Positions 1-11,409 of a DNA stretch of 64,000 nucleotides are shown here, one piece after another. The notes beneath the pieces are model-generated. The model made no database searches. It saw only the letters and a program-made list of their open reading frames with translations, and was not told the origin of the DNA. How positions within the stretch are numbered: the first letter of the stretch is position 1; every line of letters begins with the position of its first letter. The DNA lies in the NCBI GenBank assembly GCA_963920575.1, contig OY986975.1:1072650-1136649 (forward strand), in the 5' to 3' direction. Made by a program: the position numbers and the translations under genes. This DNA is from Narthecium ossifragum. Its lineage: Eukaryota; Streptophyta; Magnoliopsida; Dioscoreales; Nartheciaceae.

Positions 1-3000
1 AGCAAGAGGGTCATATCTGACCAAAGCTGGTGATTCTTCTTCCAGGTCTTTTTCTCTTGGTCCTTGCTTCGACCCTGATCTCATGCCCACTCTCAAATCC
101 GATCTCAAAGGCATTGTGAATTCATTTCCCCTTTCTGGTAAACTACCTTTGTCCCAACAACTCAATTTGTCGACCCTTTCTTCCAGAAACCCTATCACGA
201 CATGGCCGTTGACCGATGCTTGCTTCATTCAGTGGCATACTAGGATGATTAAGCATCCTGAAACGCGAAAAATATTTGCCGATGCCGGTATTTTGGACTT
301 CTTAGATCTGTGTTGTTGGATTCCTGCTCAAGAATCCAACTTACTCCTCTCGTCGTTTCTTTTTTGGTCGACGGAGTATAATAATTTTGTTTTTCCTTTG
401 GCACTCTTTCTATCACTCTCCTTGATATCTCTCTTTTGACTGGTCTTTCTCCTGTTGGCGAGAGTATCTCGGCCAATATGGACCTTCCTTCGTCCTTATC
501 GGCCTTTGAGCATGACAAAAGTTATGGCATCTTCATCAAAGCTTACGCCAGAGCCGAAGGGGCCGAGGAGCCACCAAACGCTCGAGAACGATTGGCCTTC
601 ATCTACTACTGGCTATGCAAGTTCGCGCTCTGTCTTCCTTCTAAAAAACCAGTTAGAGCCTATATCAAACTTGCCCAAGTCATTTCCTCTGGGAAACGGG
701 TTTTGTCCCTTTCTGTTTTCATTTTATCGGCCATATACAGAGGCATCTACCTTACTCTCGAGCAATTAAGAGATGGTGGAACCCTAACTGGTTTTGGCCC
801 CCTCTGGATCGTTCAGTTATGGCTTACAACCTATTTTCCTGGACTGCATTTACCTCCGTCGTCATCATCGGCCAGAACTCAAGGCCATTTATATATTACT
901 TCATCATTCATCTCCAAATCCCTTCAACATACTTTCGATTACTTTTATACTTTACGTACCTTTTCTTCCTATCGTCCTTTCAATCCTGCTTTTCACCCTG
1001 CCTCTGTTCGTCCTCTTCTTGACCTATCGACCAATTTGGATGATGAGAACAAAAGAATGGCGTGGGCGCGTTTTTTGGTTGGCAGAGACCTCCATTTTGA
1101 CATGGCGTGGGCTAAGCCTAATAATAAGTGTGGAGTAGAAGTCTATGCTCCAAACTTTGTCGCCCGCCAATTCGGTTTGAAGCAAGCATGGCCGATTCCC
1201 CCCCTATTTTAGCTTCAACACGATTGCTAGAGGTCGATGCGTGTTCCTCAATATCGATAGAGATGTCGATATAGAAAAGAGGGATAGGACTCTTTGTAAG
1301 CGATTCAAGCTTACATATTTTGACCCTGTGGTCGACGTTGAACAAGTCATTGCCAAAACTTGGGACGCGGTCGTGGGGAAGGAATTGTTTTCCGTAGACA
1401 AAAATGTTGTCTTTGCCAAATTTGTTCCTCCCAAGAAATTGGGACGCAAGAAAGGGGTTTTGGACCAATCGGTTGCACAGGAGCGAGGGAGGAAGAAAAA
1501 GGGAGACTACTGCTCCGAGTAAAATAGGTGACGCATCGTCCAAGAAGAGAGGCGGAGAGTCTATTGAAGAGACTTTGGCTCAGAAAAAACAGAAAATAGC
1601 AACTGGATCAACCAGCATATCAACATTGGCCGAGGACTCCTTTGGACGAGGACGTACTGACGGAGGGAGTAGCAGGCAGACAAGTGGAGTCCGAGGAAGT
1701 AATACCCGGAGAAAGTGGACAACAAGACCCCTCACTTTCTTCAGCAGGAGAGGATGTACAATCTCCTGGCAGCGAGCAAAGTAGCCGATCTGCCTCAGCT
1801 TCCAGGTGGCATTCTTCTTTGTCCTTTTCTGTTAATTCTCTTCTCATTCTCAATTACATTTTCTTCATTCTCTAGAGAGGAACCAGATTCATCTACTCCT
1901 GTCGGTTCTCCCTCAAAATGGAGCAAGGTAGGTGTTTTTTAAAGCAGTTAAGATTCCTGAATAGTCAAAAAATTAATATATGATCGGTTTTTCGAATCCA
2001 ACTTACTCTGTATTTGCAGCTGTCTGAAACGGATAAACTTGGCTTTTATTCGTCTGAAGAAGACATTGGGGACGAGGGTGAGGCTCCATTCTCTGGTCCG
2101 TCGACTTCTCAACCGATGGTTGACATACCACCCATTATGGACCCATCGGCCAGCTGTGCTGAGCGAAGAACCAACTTGCCCTCCGGTGCTACAACGGCGG
2201 AGATGTCCACCGGTGTATATGCTGCTTTGTCCATCATGCCGCAAGTGACGTTGACCGAGAGCTCTCTGGTGGTTCAAGCTGCTGCCATGACGCCGGCATC
2301 CCCTCACACACCAATAGCAGCACCGATCTTCCCCGACTTCAGATTCGGTATTAGTCATTTCAGACTTGGTGTATATATATATATATATTCGATCGTTATC
2401 GATCTTGACTTATGCTCGTTGTTGGTTTAGGAGGATATTGAATTGGTTAACTTCATCCAAACTCTCTCTGCATCATGGCGAGCTCACAAATGTGGGAAAA
2501 GCAAACTTCATCATACAGGGACTATCCAAGAGGAGCAACATCATCAGATTCGACGAGCTTTATCCGAGTGTAAGATCATTTTGGAGAAGCCGCCAGAAGA
2601 AAATCTTACACAGGCGGATCTTCAGAAACTCGAAGAAATAACACCTGTCTTCTCAACCATCGACAAAGAAATGTTAGGTCTTTCGTCTAGAGAGATGGAA
2701 ATCATCCAGAGTCTATCGTTGAATATTGGAACTTTGGATGCTGAAGGAAAAGACCTATCGAATGAACTTGTTCTTGTTCGAGAATGCCGACAACGGCGGG
2801 CACTCCTTAGTAACATGGTCGACGAGAGCATGGAAGACCTTTCAGCAAAGGTGACTGCTATCGCCCAGAAGGAATCGGATATTTCCAGAATTGACAATCA
2901 AATCAAAGAACTGAATGCTCAAATCCTTCAACTTAAGATTGAAAGGAAATATCTGGTCAAAGAGTGTGCTCGGAAAGCCAAAGAGAGTAGCAAAAACATC

Positions 3001-3144
3001 CAAGAATATCATGGGCTCGAAGCCAACGCCTCGAAAGACCGCATGATTCAACTCGACGCTAATTTGCTGAGGAACAAGCAGCGGCGTAAGCAACTTAGAG
3101 ATGACATCGATCGCATAATTCAACATCTCTCTGTGAGGAGATAA
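1..3144 (+). pseudogene. PMD/coiled-coil antisense ORF of a Tat-like element, broken copy 1
   Basis: The copy is cut by the left window edge and is a relative of the gene at 7872-11313. The plant mobile domain is readable in pieces: about 83-436, then 436-1209 in another frame (NARERLAFIYYWLCKF, GFGPLWIVQLWL), then 1211-1522 in a third. A run of C near 1199 adds one base compared with copy 2, just before the conserved ARGRC segment. A lysine-rich stretch, a low-complexity Ser/Thr region and a coiled coil (about 2430-3144, ending in SVRR) follow in the same order as copy 2. At least two frameshifts make it a pseudogene. PMD proteins include host MAIN/MAIL regulators and transposon-encoded versions. 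Placement beside antisense integrase remnants favours the transposon version. Function beyond the domain name is unknown. Confidence 0.75.
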
Positions 3145-3199
3145 CCTTGTTATGATGATTTACAGTTGTTGGCCGATAACATTTTCTGATATATATTAT

Positions 3200-3430
3200 C
3201 GTCGTCATTATCCATTAGAAAATAATGTCCACAGGTCGACCAATGTATCATCGATCGCATAATTAGTTGTTTTGCATGATTTAGGTTTACATTGAAGGGT
3301 AGTATGTTTTCAGGTACCGACCATTTATCATTGATCCAGTCGGCAGGGTTTTGATCGACCAAGAACGGTCCTTCCCAAATGGGCGAGCATTTGGCATATT
3401 TGGGATCGTTTCGATCTATAGGTAAGATCG
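3200..3430 (-). pseudogene. Ty3/gypsy integrase C-terminal remnant (copy 1)
   Basis: On the minus strand, positions about 3420-3350 encode a peptide like DPKYAKCSPIWEGPFLVDQ. This resembles the integrase C-terminal segment of plant Ty3/gypsy pol (K-x-x-P-x-W-E-G-P-Y/F-x-V). The reading frame then decays. It lies 3' to 3' with the PMD ORF, as in copy 2 at 11410-11697, so the two are probably the pol end and antisense ORF of one element. Confidence 0.65.
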
Positions 3431-3990
3431 TTTGCCAGTATTATGTCTAATGAAATGAAGTCCTTTCTTCGTTCTTCAATGTTTATTAACATCTTCATTT
3501 CGAAGCTAACATGGCTCACAAGGTGTTTGCGTTACGTATGGTCTTAGGAAAGAGCTTAACTAACATAAAAATAGGTTTTATATTAGGGAAAGGCAACTCT
3601 TGCCCCGTATTAATACGACTTGGAATCTAGTCCGTCGCTTATTTTAAAAAATCCCAGTATAGACATGAGTGGGCCGTTGGATTGAATGGCGTGCCCATGT
3701 CACACGAGAGTGACGGAAACCTTATCGAAACCTTCTACACAGATATCCATGGCAGGTGCGTGAGGAGAACGATATTGTCCCCGGCTCTGCTTCGCCGGAA
3801 TCCATTGCCATGCCATCATCTCCCCCTTCCCCTGTTCTACCGGATTCCACCTTCCTAGCACCATTTTCCCCCTCCCTCGATGTGTCATTATTTGTAGCGA
3901 TGTAGCTGTTATTTAAGTGATACTAAGAAAGCCGAGTTGATTTGCTCCATTTTTGTCTTTATTAGTTAATATATTTGTATATAAAATAAT
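3245..3990. repeat. Diverged direct copy of 13459-15380, lacking the CAF1 block
   Basis: Long stretches match 13459-15380 in the same orientation. The match covers the integrase remnant, the segment reading gtgggccgttggattgaatg, and the final 270 bp downstream of the CAF1-like ORF. About 1.05 kb containing the CAF1-like promoter and ORF (14061-15108) is missing and replaced by about 25 bp near 3702-3727. A further block of about 150 bp (13698-13848) is also absent. The simplest reading is a segmental duplication followed by deletion in this copy. Confidence 0.8.
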
Positions 3991-4262
3991 ATCTTTTGGT
4001 CTTTATTTTCCATTTTGAATTTGATCTATGGCTGGGAGAGAGAAGCCTCTAAGAACCACATTCGGTGCAGTACTATAGATAATCTTCAATTGGTTGGCTA
4101 TGAACAACTTAATGGGTTCATATATGATCCCAACGCGGGTGATACGCTGTAAATTAATGCCTCTGTTCTTGAAGCAGCAAGCTCCTAGAATTGTGTTCAA
4201 ACCTCAACAGGAGCAGTTGAATACTCTATGTTATGAATGAAAGAAATTTCAATGAAGATTAC

Positions 4263-4640
4263 TTAAATGGTGTACAAGGTCTTACGTACGTACTTTAGAC
4301 TGTGCAGCTGTAGCCAGGAGGAGGGGTCTTCCCACAAGTGAGGAGAAGCTGCAGAGCCAGTGGAAGGTACATGTTTGATGTTAAGCAGCTTAAGTTTAAT
4401 GGTGGTGCAGAGGCACACCGCCGGCTCGAGCTCCACCAGGCCGAAGAGCAACGGGCAGCACACGTTCGCGACCTTCTCGCCGATCGATTACCCCGTGCAC
4501 CAGCCCACCAAGCAAGTCGACGCACTCGCCGAGCATCAACGTGTCGAAATGGCACGTCACCGCCGGTGCTGGTGTCACCGGTGTAAAAGGCGGCGGCGGA
4601 GGAGGCGTAGACGGCAGGCATGATGGTGATCACTAACGCC
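4263..4640 (-). pseudogene. Broken hybrid proline-rich / LTP-like (8-cysteine) protein gene
   Basis: Three minus-strand frames together show the eight-cysteine domain of plant hybrid proline-rich proteins (DC2.15/pEARLI1 type). About 4560-4480 gives CHFDTLMLGECVDLLGGLVH, about 4463-4390 gives CCPLLFGLVELEPAVCLCTT followed by IKLKLLNI, and about 4370-4295 gives LPLALQLLLTCGKTPPPGYSC and then a stop. The family is secreted and associated with cell walls. Frame changes near 4480 and 4385 break the ORF, and no signal peptide is clear at the 5' end. The fragment is GC-rich and sits among repeats, so it is probably a captured or duplicated piece and not a resident gene. Confidence 0.7.
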
Positions 4641-4865
4641 GTGTCGGCTTCGTTCCGGGTGTCGCCGGGCTTGGATGATCACTGTAGCAATCCCTCGATG
4701 GGCTTAGGAAACTAAGGGTGGGTGAAATTTCCACCGGTCGATTATCACATCTGGATTGCCACGTGTCGACAATCTAGGCTAGGCACCTAAGGTTCGCTGA
4801 TAACCAACCTTAGTTGACGTTGGCTATGAAACACTTTCATAAAAGAAAGGCAGAAACGAATATTT

Positions 4866-5190
4866 CTGGGGAATCACTCCTTATGTCAGGTGGGTCCCAT
4901 GTCAGGTGATGATTCGTTAATTATCTGAAGTATTGCTTAGTTATTTCTAAGAAATCCTTATAAATTTAAAGTATTTCTTACTCATTTCTAAAATTTTAAG
5001 CCTCCCCTCTCTTTGAGAGGAATTCTTGTAAATTTGAAGTATTCGAACCCAAATGATGTAAGCGCTATAGTTAGCCTAGGTGACTACGAGACCAACTCAT
5101 CTGTGCATTATTAAGGAATTCATTACTTATGCAAGGAAAACTCCTTGCTAAGTATTCAAAGCCTCCCCTCTCCACCCATCTTTCTCTTAT
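4866..5190. repeat. Dispersed repeat, partner of 15970-16275
   Basis: The same-orientation copy at 15970-16275 shares long blocks, for example attaaggaattcattactta and the gttagcctaggtgact region, with scattered substitutions. It is AT-rich with many short variants of aagtatttctt and shows no coding potential. It may be the flank of the unit duplicated at 3245-3990 and 13459-15380. Confidence 0.7.
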
Positions 5191-5204
5191 TTGGGGAACA
5201 TTAG

Positions 5205-5545
5205 GAAACGCAAATTCCTTCACGTGTAGTACGAAGAGAATCTGCACTTCGAGTGTTTGCCACGTAGGCTTTTCTTCCCACGTGTTAGTACCCAGCGATT
5301 ATATGTGAGACCTGCCGTGCGACGTCCGCTGGACGGCGTCATAGAAAGATGACGGTAAACCGGTCACGTGACCGGTTTTGAGACTCTTCCCGCGCACGGA
5401 AACTGTTTTGGACCACCACTCCCGCCCCTGTCAAGAACTATTTAATGGCCACGACTCACGAGCGAGAAGGGGCAAATAAGACCGACGACCTCGCTCGCCG
5501 AATTCGGACTAAACCGCCCACGGCCACGACCATCGTAAAGGCACC
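5205..5545 (+). promoter_or_regulatory. Upstream region of left GRF gene with 22-bp G-box palindrome
   Basis: Positions 5357-5378 form a perfect palindrome with core CCGGTCACGTGACCGG centred on the G-box CACGTG. Other CACGTG sites occur near 5222 and 5279. The whole region is conserved, inverted, at about 19040-19300 upstream of the right-hand GRF gene. G-boxes bind bZIP and bHLH factors in plants. That this is a promoter is inferred from position and conservation. Confidence 0.5.
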
Positions 5546-6123
5546 ATGTCGAGGAGGCAAGGGTCGACCACGACTCTAAAAATCAGCATCGGATCGACCA
5601 CGACTCCACAAATCAGCAGCGGATCGACCACGACTCCACAAATCAGCAGCGGATCCATCGCAATGTCGAGGGGGGTCGGACAGCACATGCCACTGCTTTT
5701 GCGGTTTCGAGGCCCGCTTATTGACATCGCGTACAGAGCAAACCTACGGCAGGAGGTTCCTGGCCTGTGCAACACCATGGGTAAGATGCTCTTAGTCCAT
5801 TCCCGCCACCCTGTTTAACAACTCCGCACCTACATTGTGACCTTGTCCCCTTGTGTTGGCGTCTACAGGAGCATGGTGGTTGCAGCTTCTTCATCTGGCA
5901 CGATGAAGAAGTCTTCGATCGGGAGGAGGCTGAGCTGACCAGAGCATATTCGAGCACTGGTACAAGCTTAGTGGATGAGAGGGACGTCTTGTTGGCCCGG
6001 CTGGAGCAAGAAAACCATCGATTGAAGCTCAACTGCATGACATACAAGATTGCTGCAGTCTCTACCTTGGCCATTTCTGTCTACTGTACAATGTATAGTC
6101 TCTATTGCAATGGCAGGTCATAA
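5546..6123 (+). pseudogene. GRF-type zinc-finger protein, left copy, frameshifted
   Basis: Exon 1 runs 5546-5780 and exon 2 5869-6123, with a GT-AG intron. The ATG frame starts MSRRQGSTTT with a tandem run of SGSTTTPQIS. A run of six G near 5667-5672, against five in the right copy, puts the zinc finger in another frame, where CHCFCGFEA and FLACATPW are readable. Exon 2 restores HGGCSFFIWHDEE, then a coiled coil (about DERDVLLARLEQENHRLKL) and a C-terminal hydrophobic segment. The GRF finger (C-x-C, GR-F/Y-x-x-C, C-x-F-F-x-W) binds nucleic acid in known proteins. With the frameshift the ATG frame loses the first cysteines, so I call it a pseudogene. A downstream start is possible. Confidence 0.65.
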
Positions 6124-6239
6124 CTGCATGTTTGCACGTATCAATTATACAAGTAAATTGGCCAGTTGTAGGAATTATTATGCTATTCCTATGGACTTCA
6201 TAAGATGTCTCCGATTTGCCATATATTTTGCGACTTCTC

Positions 6240-6342
6240 CGCTAAATCTCGAAGGTCCCTCGGTCTCTCTCGCTCTTCATCCCTCGCTTTCTCTATCCCT
6301 CGCTCTCTCTCTCTCTCTCTTCCTCCCTCGCAAAAATTTATC

Positions 6343-6389
<47 letters not shown>

Positions 6390-6860
6390 CCTCGCCTTTT
6401 CCCTCCATCACCCGCTCTTTGTCTTTCTCCTCTCTCTCTGCCTTTCTTCCCCCCTCGCTTTCTCCATCCCTCGCTCTCTCTCTCTCTCCCTTCCCCCTTC
6501 CTCCCTCGCTTTTTCCCTCCATCGCTCGCTCTTTGCCTTTCTCCTCTCTCTCTGTCTCTCTTCCTCCCTCGCTTTCTCCATCCCTCTCTCTCTCTCTCTC
6601 TCTTCCCCCTTCCTCCCTCGCTTTTTCCCTCCATCGCTCTCTCTTTGTCTTTCTCGTCTTTCTCCTCTCTCTTCCTCCCTCGCTCTCTCTCTCTCTCTCT
6701 CCCTCCATCTCTCTCTCTATCCCTCTCCTCCTCCCTCGCTCTCTCTCTCTATCTCTCTCTCTCTCTCTTCCTCCATCAGTCACTCTCTCTCCCTCTCTCT
6801 CTCTCTCTCTTTCCTCCCTCGCTTGCTCCCCTCCACACTCACCCACTCCCTCTCTCTCTT
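6240..6860. repeat. CT-rich microsatellite/minisatellite tail
   Basis: Long (TC)n runs are interspersed with variants of ccctccctcgctttttccct and ccatcgctc, giving an irregular minisatellite of about 70-110 bp units. Long reading frames here encode only Ser-Leu repeats, or Arg-Glu on the other strand, and are artefacts. Shorter relatives lie at 13090-13205 and, inverted, at 17890-18340, always beside GRF-type sequence or its remnants. Confidence 0.85.
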
Positions 6861-6879
6861 CCTCCAAAGCCGACATTTC

Positions 6880-7871
6880 CCCAAAAAAAACCGTCATCAC
6901 CTAGTTCCACTTCCGGTGGAAGCTCCAAGGCGAATGACGCGGTCAAATACGGTTTACGCACGGAAGAATGAGAAGAAGCTGAAGCAACATAATCACGTCT
7001 GGGTTTACAAGTTTCTTGGGCGATGACGGTTGCGTCGAGTTGGGGAGTTGGTATTCATATTGTCATCTTTCTTTAACTGGTGCTCTTTCAATTCTTCATC
7101 GTCCAAAACTGTCATGTTGCTGTCTTTGAACCAACTCTTTCGTCGAAAGCATATTGTCATCTTTGGTCGATGAACTATAGGAGATGAAGTCATCGTTCGT
7201 AGTCACCCATACCAATATTCTTAAATCTTTATTGCTTTTGGCAAACGGCCTCTGTTTGTGAACGTCATCATCACTCTCGATCGAGGTTTTTAACCTTTCG
7301 ACCGATGAACTGATTTGAGCGATAGCACTCTTTGGGCGTTGAACTTGTTAGAGCGATACCGCTCTTTGGCCGATGAAGGGACTTTCTGAATAATATAGTT
7401 CGTTCGACGATGATCTATTAATGAGCGATATCGTTCGCTTGGGTTTGGAAGTTTGTCGGCCATATATATTGTGCTGACATGTTAATCATTGATTGTTTTG
7501 CCATGCGGTAATCGAGGAATTTTGAAATTATGACGAGGTGACCGCCTCTGTTGTGATTTGACAGCTTGCTTGTTAACCATTAAAGGCGGTTGTGATCATT
7601 CTTTGGGAAACAGATACGTCGTAGTCGTTTCTTTTCTTTATCCATATCTTTTGGTATTCCACATTTAATGCGCCGTCCTTTGCTGACATACACACCCTTT
7701 TCGCCACACGTCTTTGGCGCGAAAGACCGTGATTGGCTTTTTTTTCTTTCTGTTAGTGTTTTAGTGTTCTTTTGGTCTTCTCATCTGCGGCGCCAAGGCT
7801 TGGCTTCTTCCTGTCAGTTCTGATATATCTGAGAGTTTCTTCTTCTTTCTGTGAAACTTTCTACTGCCACG
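6880..7871. other. Non-coding spacer upstream of the PMD gene
   Basis: No gene is seen. The stretch 7200-7480 repeats variants of gcgatagcactctttggccgatgaa. Positions about 7440-7750 have an inverted, diverged relative at about 12690-13060, sharing tgatttgacagcttgcttgt. This is probably the 3' part of the minus-strand retroelement that also serves as the antisense ORF's promoter. No clear LTR boundary was found. Confidence 0.5.
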
Positions 7872-10800
7872 ATGGTCCGTGAACCCAAGACTGATGAAGA
7901 AGTGCATAAAGAGGCGTGCAAACTCTATGGAGATTTCAATGGGATTCTGAGATCAGATGAGGCGGGAGGGAATTATCTGGTCAAGGTAGGAGACTCTTCT
8001 TCTAAGTTCTTTTCCTTGGGTCCTTGCTTCATTTCTGATTTTTGGCCCTCTCTTCCCCCTGATCTTGAAGTTGTTGTTCAAAGTTTTCCAACATCTTGTG
8101 ATTTGCCTCTCTCACAAAATCTTAATCTTTCTAGTCTCTCTTCCAAAAGTCCCATTACCACATGGCCTTTGATCGATGACAATTTCACTAGATGGCATAA
8201 TAGAATGATTAGTCATCTGGAATCCAAGAAAATCTTTTCTGATGCCGGGATTTTGGACTTTTTGAATTTGAGCACTAGGGTTCCTGCTCAAGAGCCCAAT
8301 TTACTCTTGTCATCGTTCCTTTTCTGGTCGATAGAGTATAACAACTTTGTCTTCCCTTGTTGTACTCTTTCTATCACCCTGCTTGACATCGCTCTATTAA
8401 CTGGTCTTTCTCCTATCGGCGAACTCATATCTGCCAATATGGAGTTATCTGCTAAAGAGACGATTTTTCATACGGATAAAAACTATGGTCTTTTTATCAA
8501 TGCCTATGCCAAACTTGAAGAGACCGATGAGCCACCAAATGCTAGAGAACGTTTAGCCTTCATTTATTATTGGCTTTGTAAGTATGTTCTTTGTCTTCCT
8601 GCCAAGAAACCCATCAAGGGTTATATCCATCTTGCTCAAGCTATTGCTTCTGGAAAGCAAGTTTTGTCTCTTTCAACTTTTATTTTATCGGCCATATACC
8701 GAGGCATATACCTTACTCTCGAGCAATTGCGGGAAGGTGGGAGCCTCACTGGTTTTGGCCCTCTCTGGATCGTCCAATTGTGGTTGAGAGCTTATTTTCC
8801 TGAACTCCATATTCCTCCTTCTTCTTCATCGGCCAGGACACAAGGCCACTTGTATCTTTCTTCTTCGTTCCTTCCCAAATCCTTCCAGCAGACTTTCAAT
8901 TATTTTTATACTCTATCCAGTATTTCCTCCTATCGTCCTTTCAATCATAACTCTCACCCACCTTGTATCCGCCCACTCCTTGATCTATCGGCCAATTTGG
9001 ACGATGAGGATAAGAAATTGGCTTGGGCTCATTTCTTAGTCGGCCGAGATCTTCATTTTGACATGTTGTGGGGAAGACCAAACAATAAATGTGGAGTGGA
9101 AGTTTACGCTCCAAACTTTTTCGCTCGCCAGTTTGGATTGAAGCAAGCTTGGCCAGTTCCTCCTTATTTTAGCTACAACATAGTGGCCAAAGGACGATGT
9201 CTTTTCCACAGCATCGATAGAGTAATTGCTGTGGAGAAGAGAGATATAGCGCTCTGCAAACGCTTTAAACTTGCAAGTTTTGAACCTCTGGCCGATGTGG
9301 ATTCTGCCATTGTTGATGTTTGGGATTCGGCCGTGAAGGATCGTCATTTCTCTAAAGACAAAAGTGATGTCTTTGATAACTTCATTCCTCCCAAGAAATC
9401 GGGGCGTAAGAAGGATGTTGTGGAGCGGGCTCAGGTAGAAGATAGACCTCAGAAGAAGAAGAAAGTCGCCGCTTCTACCGAAAAGGGTGAAAGATCGCCC
9501 AAAAAGAGAAAGGGGAAAACATTTGAAGAGGTTCCTTCTCAGAAGAAGAAGAGGATATCAACTGGTGAATCCAGGATATCTCTCTTAGGTGAAAGACCGT
9601 TGAGCGAGGAGGCAATGGCCGATGAAGTAGCGGCTGAAGATGTAGTTGTTGAAGAAGCAGCAGTTGAGGAAGCTGACCAACAACCTCCGTCATCTTCAGC
9701 GGCTGGAGATGAGGCCAGGTCACCCGAGAGTAGACAGAGTGTGCATTCTGCCTCCGCTTCTAAGTGAGTCTTTGTCCATTATGTTACATTCCTTGTTTTT
9801 TTTATCTTGAACTGACTCTATTCAGGTTTGGCAGAGATAAATCGGATTCCTCTGCTTCTTCTCGTCTTTATTCTCCTTCAACTTCTCCTTCTAATGTGCC
9901 TGAGAAGACTGTTGATGAAGGGATCGAGAAGAATCTTATCGCTTCCTCTAGTCAAGTTGAACTCTTAACTGAACAGGTATATGTTCATTTAAATTCAATC
10001 TTTAACGATTTGTTCTCAACGGCTGTCTAACTTATTTAACTTCATCTCTATATTCGACAGGCTTGTACCGAAGAAAATATAATCATCTCATCGTCTGAAG
10101 AAGAAAGACTAGATGATGTCAACGTCGTTAATATTTTTGACGTTGTGAACCTTGCTCCAATCAGCCCAGGTTTGTCACCTATCGGTCAGATGCTTGTTTA
10201 TGGTCCATTTAGTCTTTTGAGGGACCTTCGTCGTAGTCAACTATCATATGACACAGCTTCTGCGGGGGTTTCAACCTCGCGACCTTTGGCCGAGACATCA
10301 CTTGCCCTGGAGCTATCGGCCAGTGGCGCTGAACAGAATGTCAGCGCGCCCCCCAGCACTTCAACAACAGATATTCCTGTCACAACGCCTGGTCCAACTC
10401 ATATCTTGTCATCGACAACGTCGGCCGATGATTTCAATTTGGCGATTGTATCTATCGGACCACCATCAACAGCGTTCGTCTCTCCGCAAGCAACTTTACC
10501 TACCTCTGCTTCGGATGAGGTATGAGTTCATCTTTTGGCCGATAAATTTATTTCAGATCGATATCGATGTTGACTTCAACCATTCTTACTTTTGTAGGCC
10601 GTTCTGGCTGCATTGGTCAATTCTCTACATTCTCTGAATGAGACATGGCAGGCTTGTCTTTCTGGGAAAGAAACGGCCACTGATTCTGCTGATATCCAAC
10701 AAGGTCGATATCATGATCTTAGAAAAATATTGGCCGATTGGACGATCATTTTGGATAAGCTACCCAAGGAAGACCTCACAGCTGCCGATCACCATCTCCT

Positions 10801-11313
10801 AGAGAAATCTACTGCCGTTTTCTTGGCTATTGAACCTCAAGTGTTAGGATTTTCTTCTGAAGAAATGGACGACATTCAAAGCATTAAATCGATCGTAGAA
10901 AGCTTGATGCAGAGAAGAAAACCTTAGTCCACGAGCTTGTCCTTGTTGGAGAACAGCGAGAGCGACGAGCGCTTTTGAAAAATACAATCAGCAACGACAT
11001 TAAAAAGATGGCGGCGAATGTAGATGCCATTGCCGAGAGGGAATCAGCCATTTCTGAAGTTGATGCTCAAATTAAAGAGTTAGAAGCACAGATTCTTCAA
11101 TTGAAGACCCAGAAGAATTATCTTATCAAAGAGAGCCAGCAAATTGACCAAAAGAGCCATAAAAATATAGAGGAATATGACGCCCTTCAAGCTGACTCTT
11201 CCAAAGATCGTCTAACTGAAATCAACGCTGAACTGGTCAAGAGTAAAAATCGGCTTAAAGCCTTCAGAGATAAAATCGCTCGTTATTCTCAACAACTTTC
11301 TCTAAGAAGATAG
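7872..11313 (+). CDS. Plant mobile domain / coiled-coil protein, antisense ORF of a Tat-like retroelement (near-intact copy 2)
   Basis: Four exons are readable: 7872-9763, 9826-9976, 10061-10519 and 10598-11313. All junctions are GT-AG and frames agree across them. The first ATG in a fitting context is at 7872 (MVREPKTDEE). Residues about 80-440 are the plant mobile domain (NARERLAFIYYWLCKY, GFGPLWIVQLWL). Residues 510-600 are very lysine-rich, resembling nuclear localisation signals. A Ser/Thr/Pro-rich linker follows and then a long coiled coil ending in SLRR. Compared with copy 1, one base is missing near 10905, which gives a premature TAG at 10925. The last exon is therefore frameshifted unless the end is dispensable. 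The roughly 1,070-residue design resembles transposon-encoded PMD proteins. Its partner and role are unknown. Confidence 0.7.
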
Positions 11314-11409
11314 CTTGTAATGTAAGCTTGTCGCCGATATTTTTGTAATGGACAAAATTTTGTTAATTGCTATCGTCCAAATTCTAAGGACGTTTTTCTT
11401 CTGTGCTTT

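Noticed and set aside
6050..7026. Long overlapping reading frames on both strands
   Set aside because: They encode only Ser-Leu or Arg-Glu repeats from the (TC)n minisatellite, which lacks stop codons by composition.
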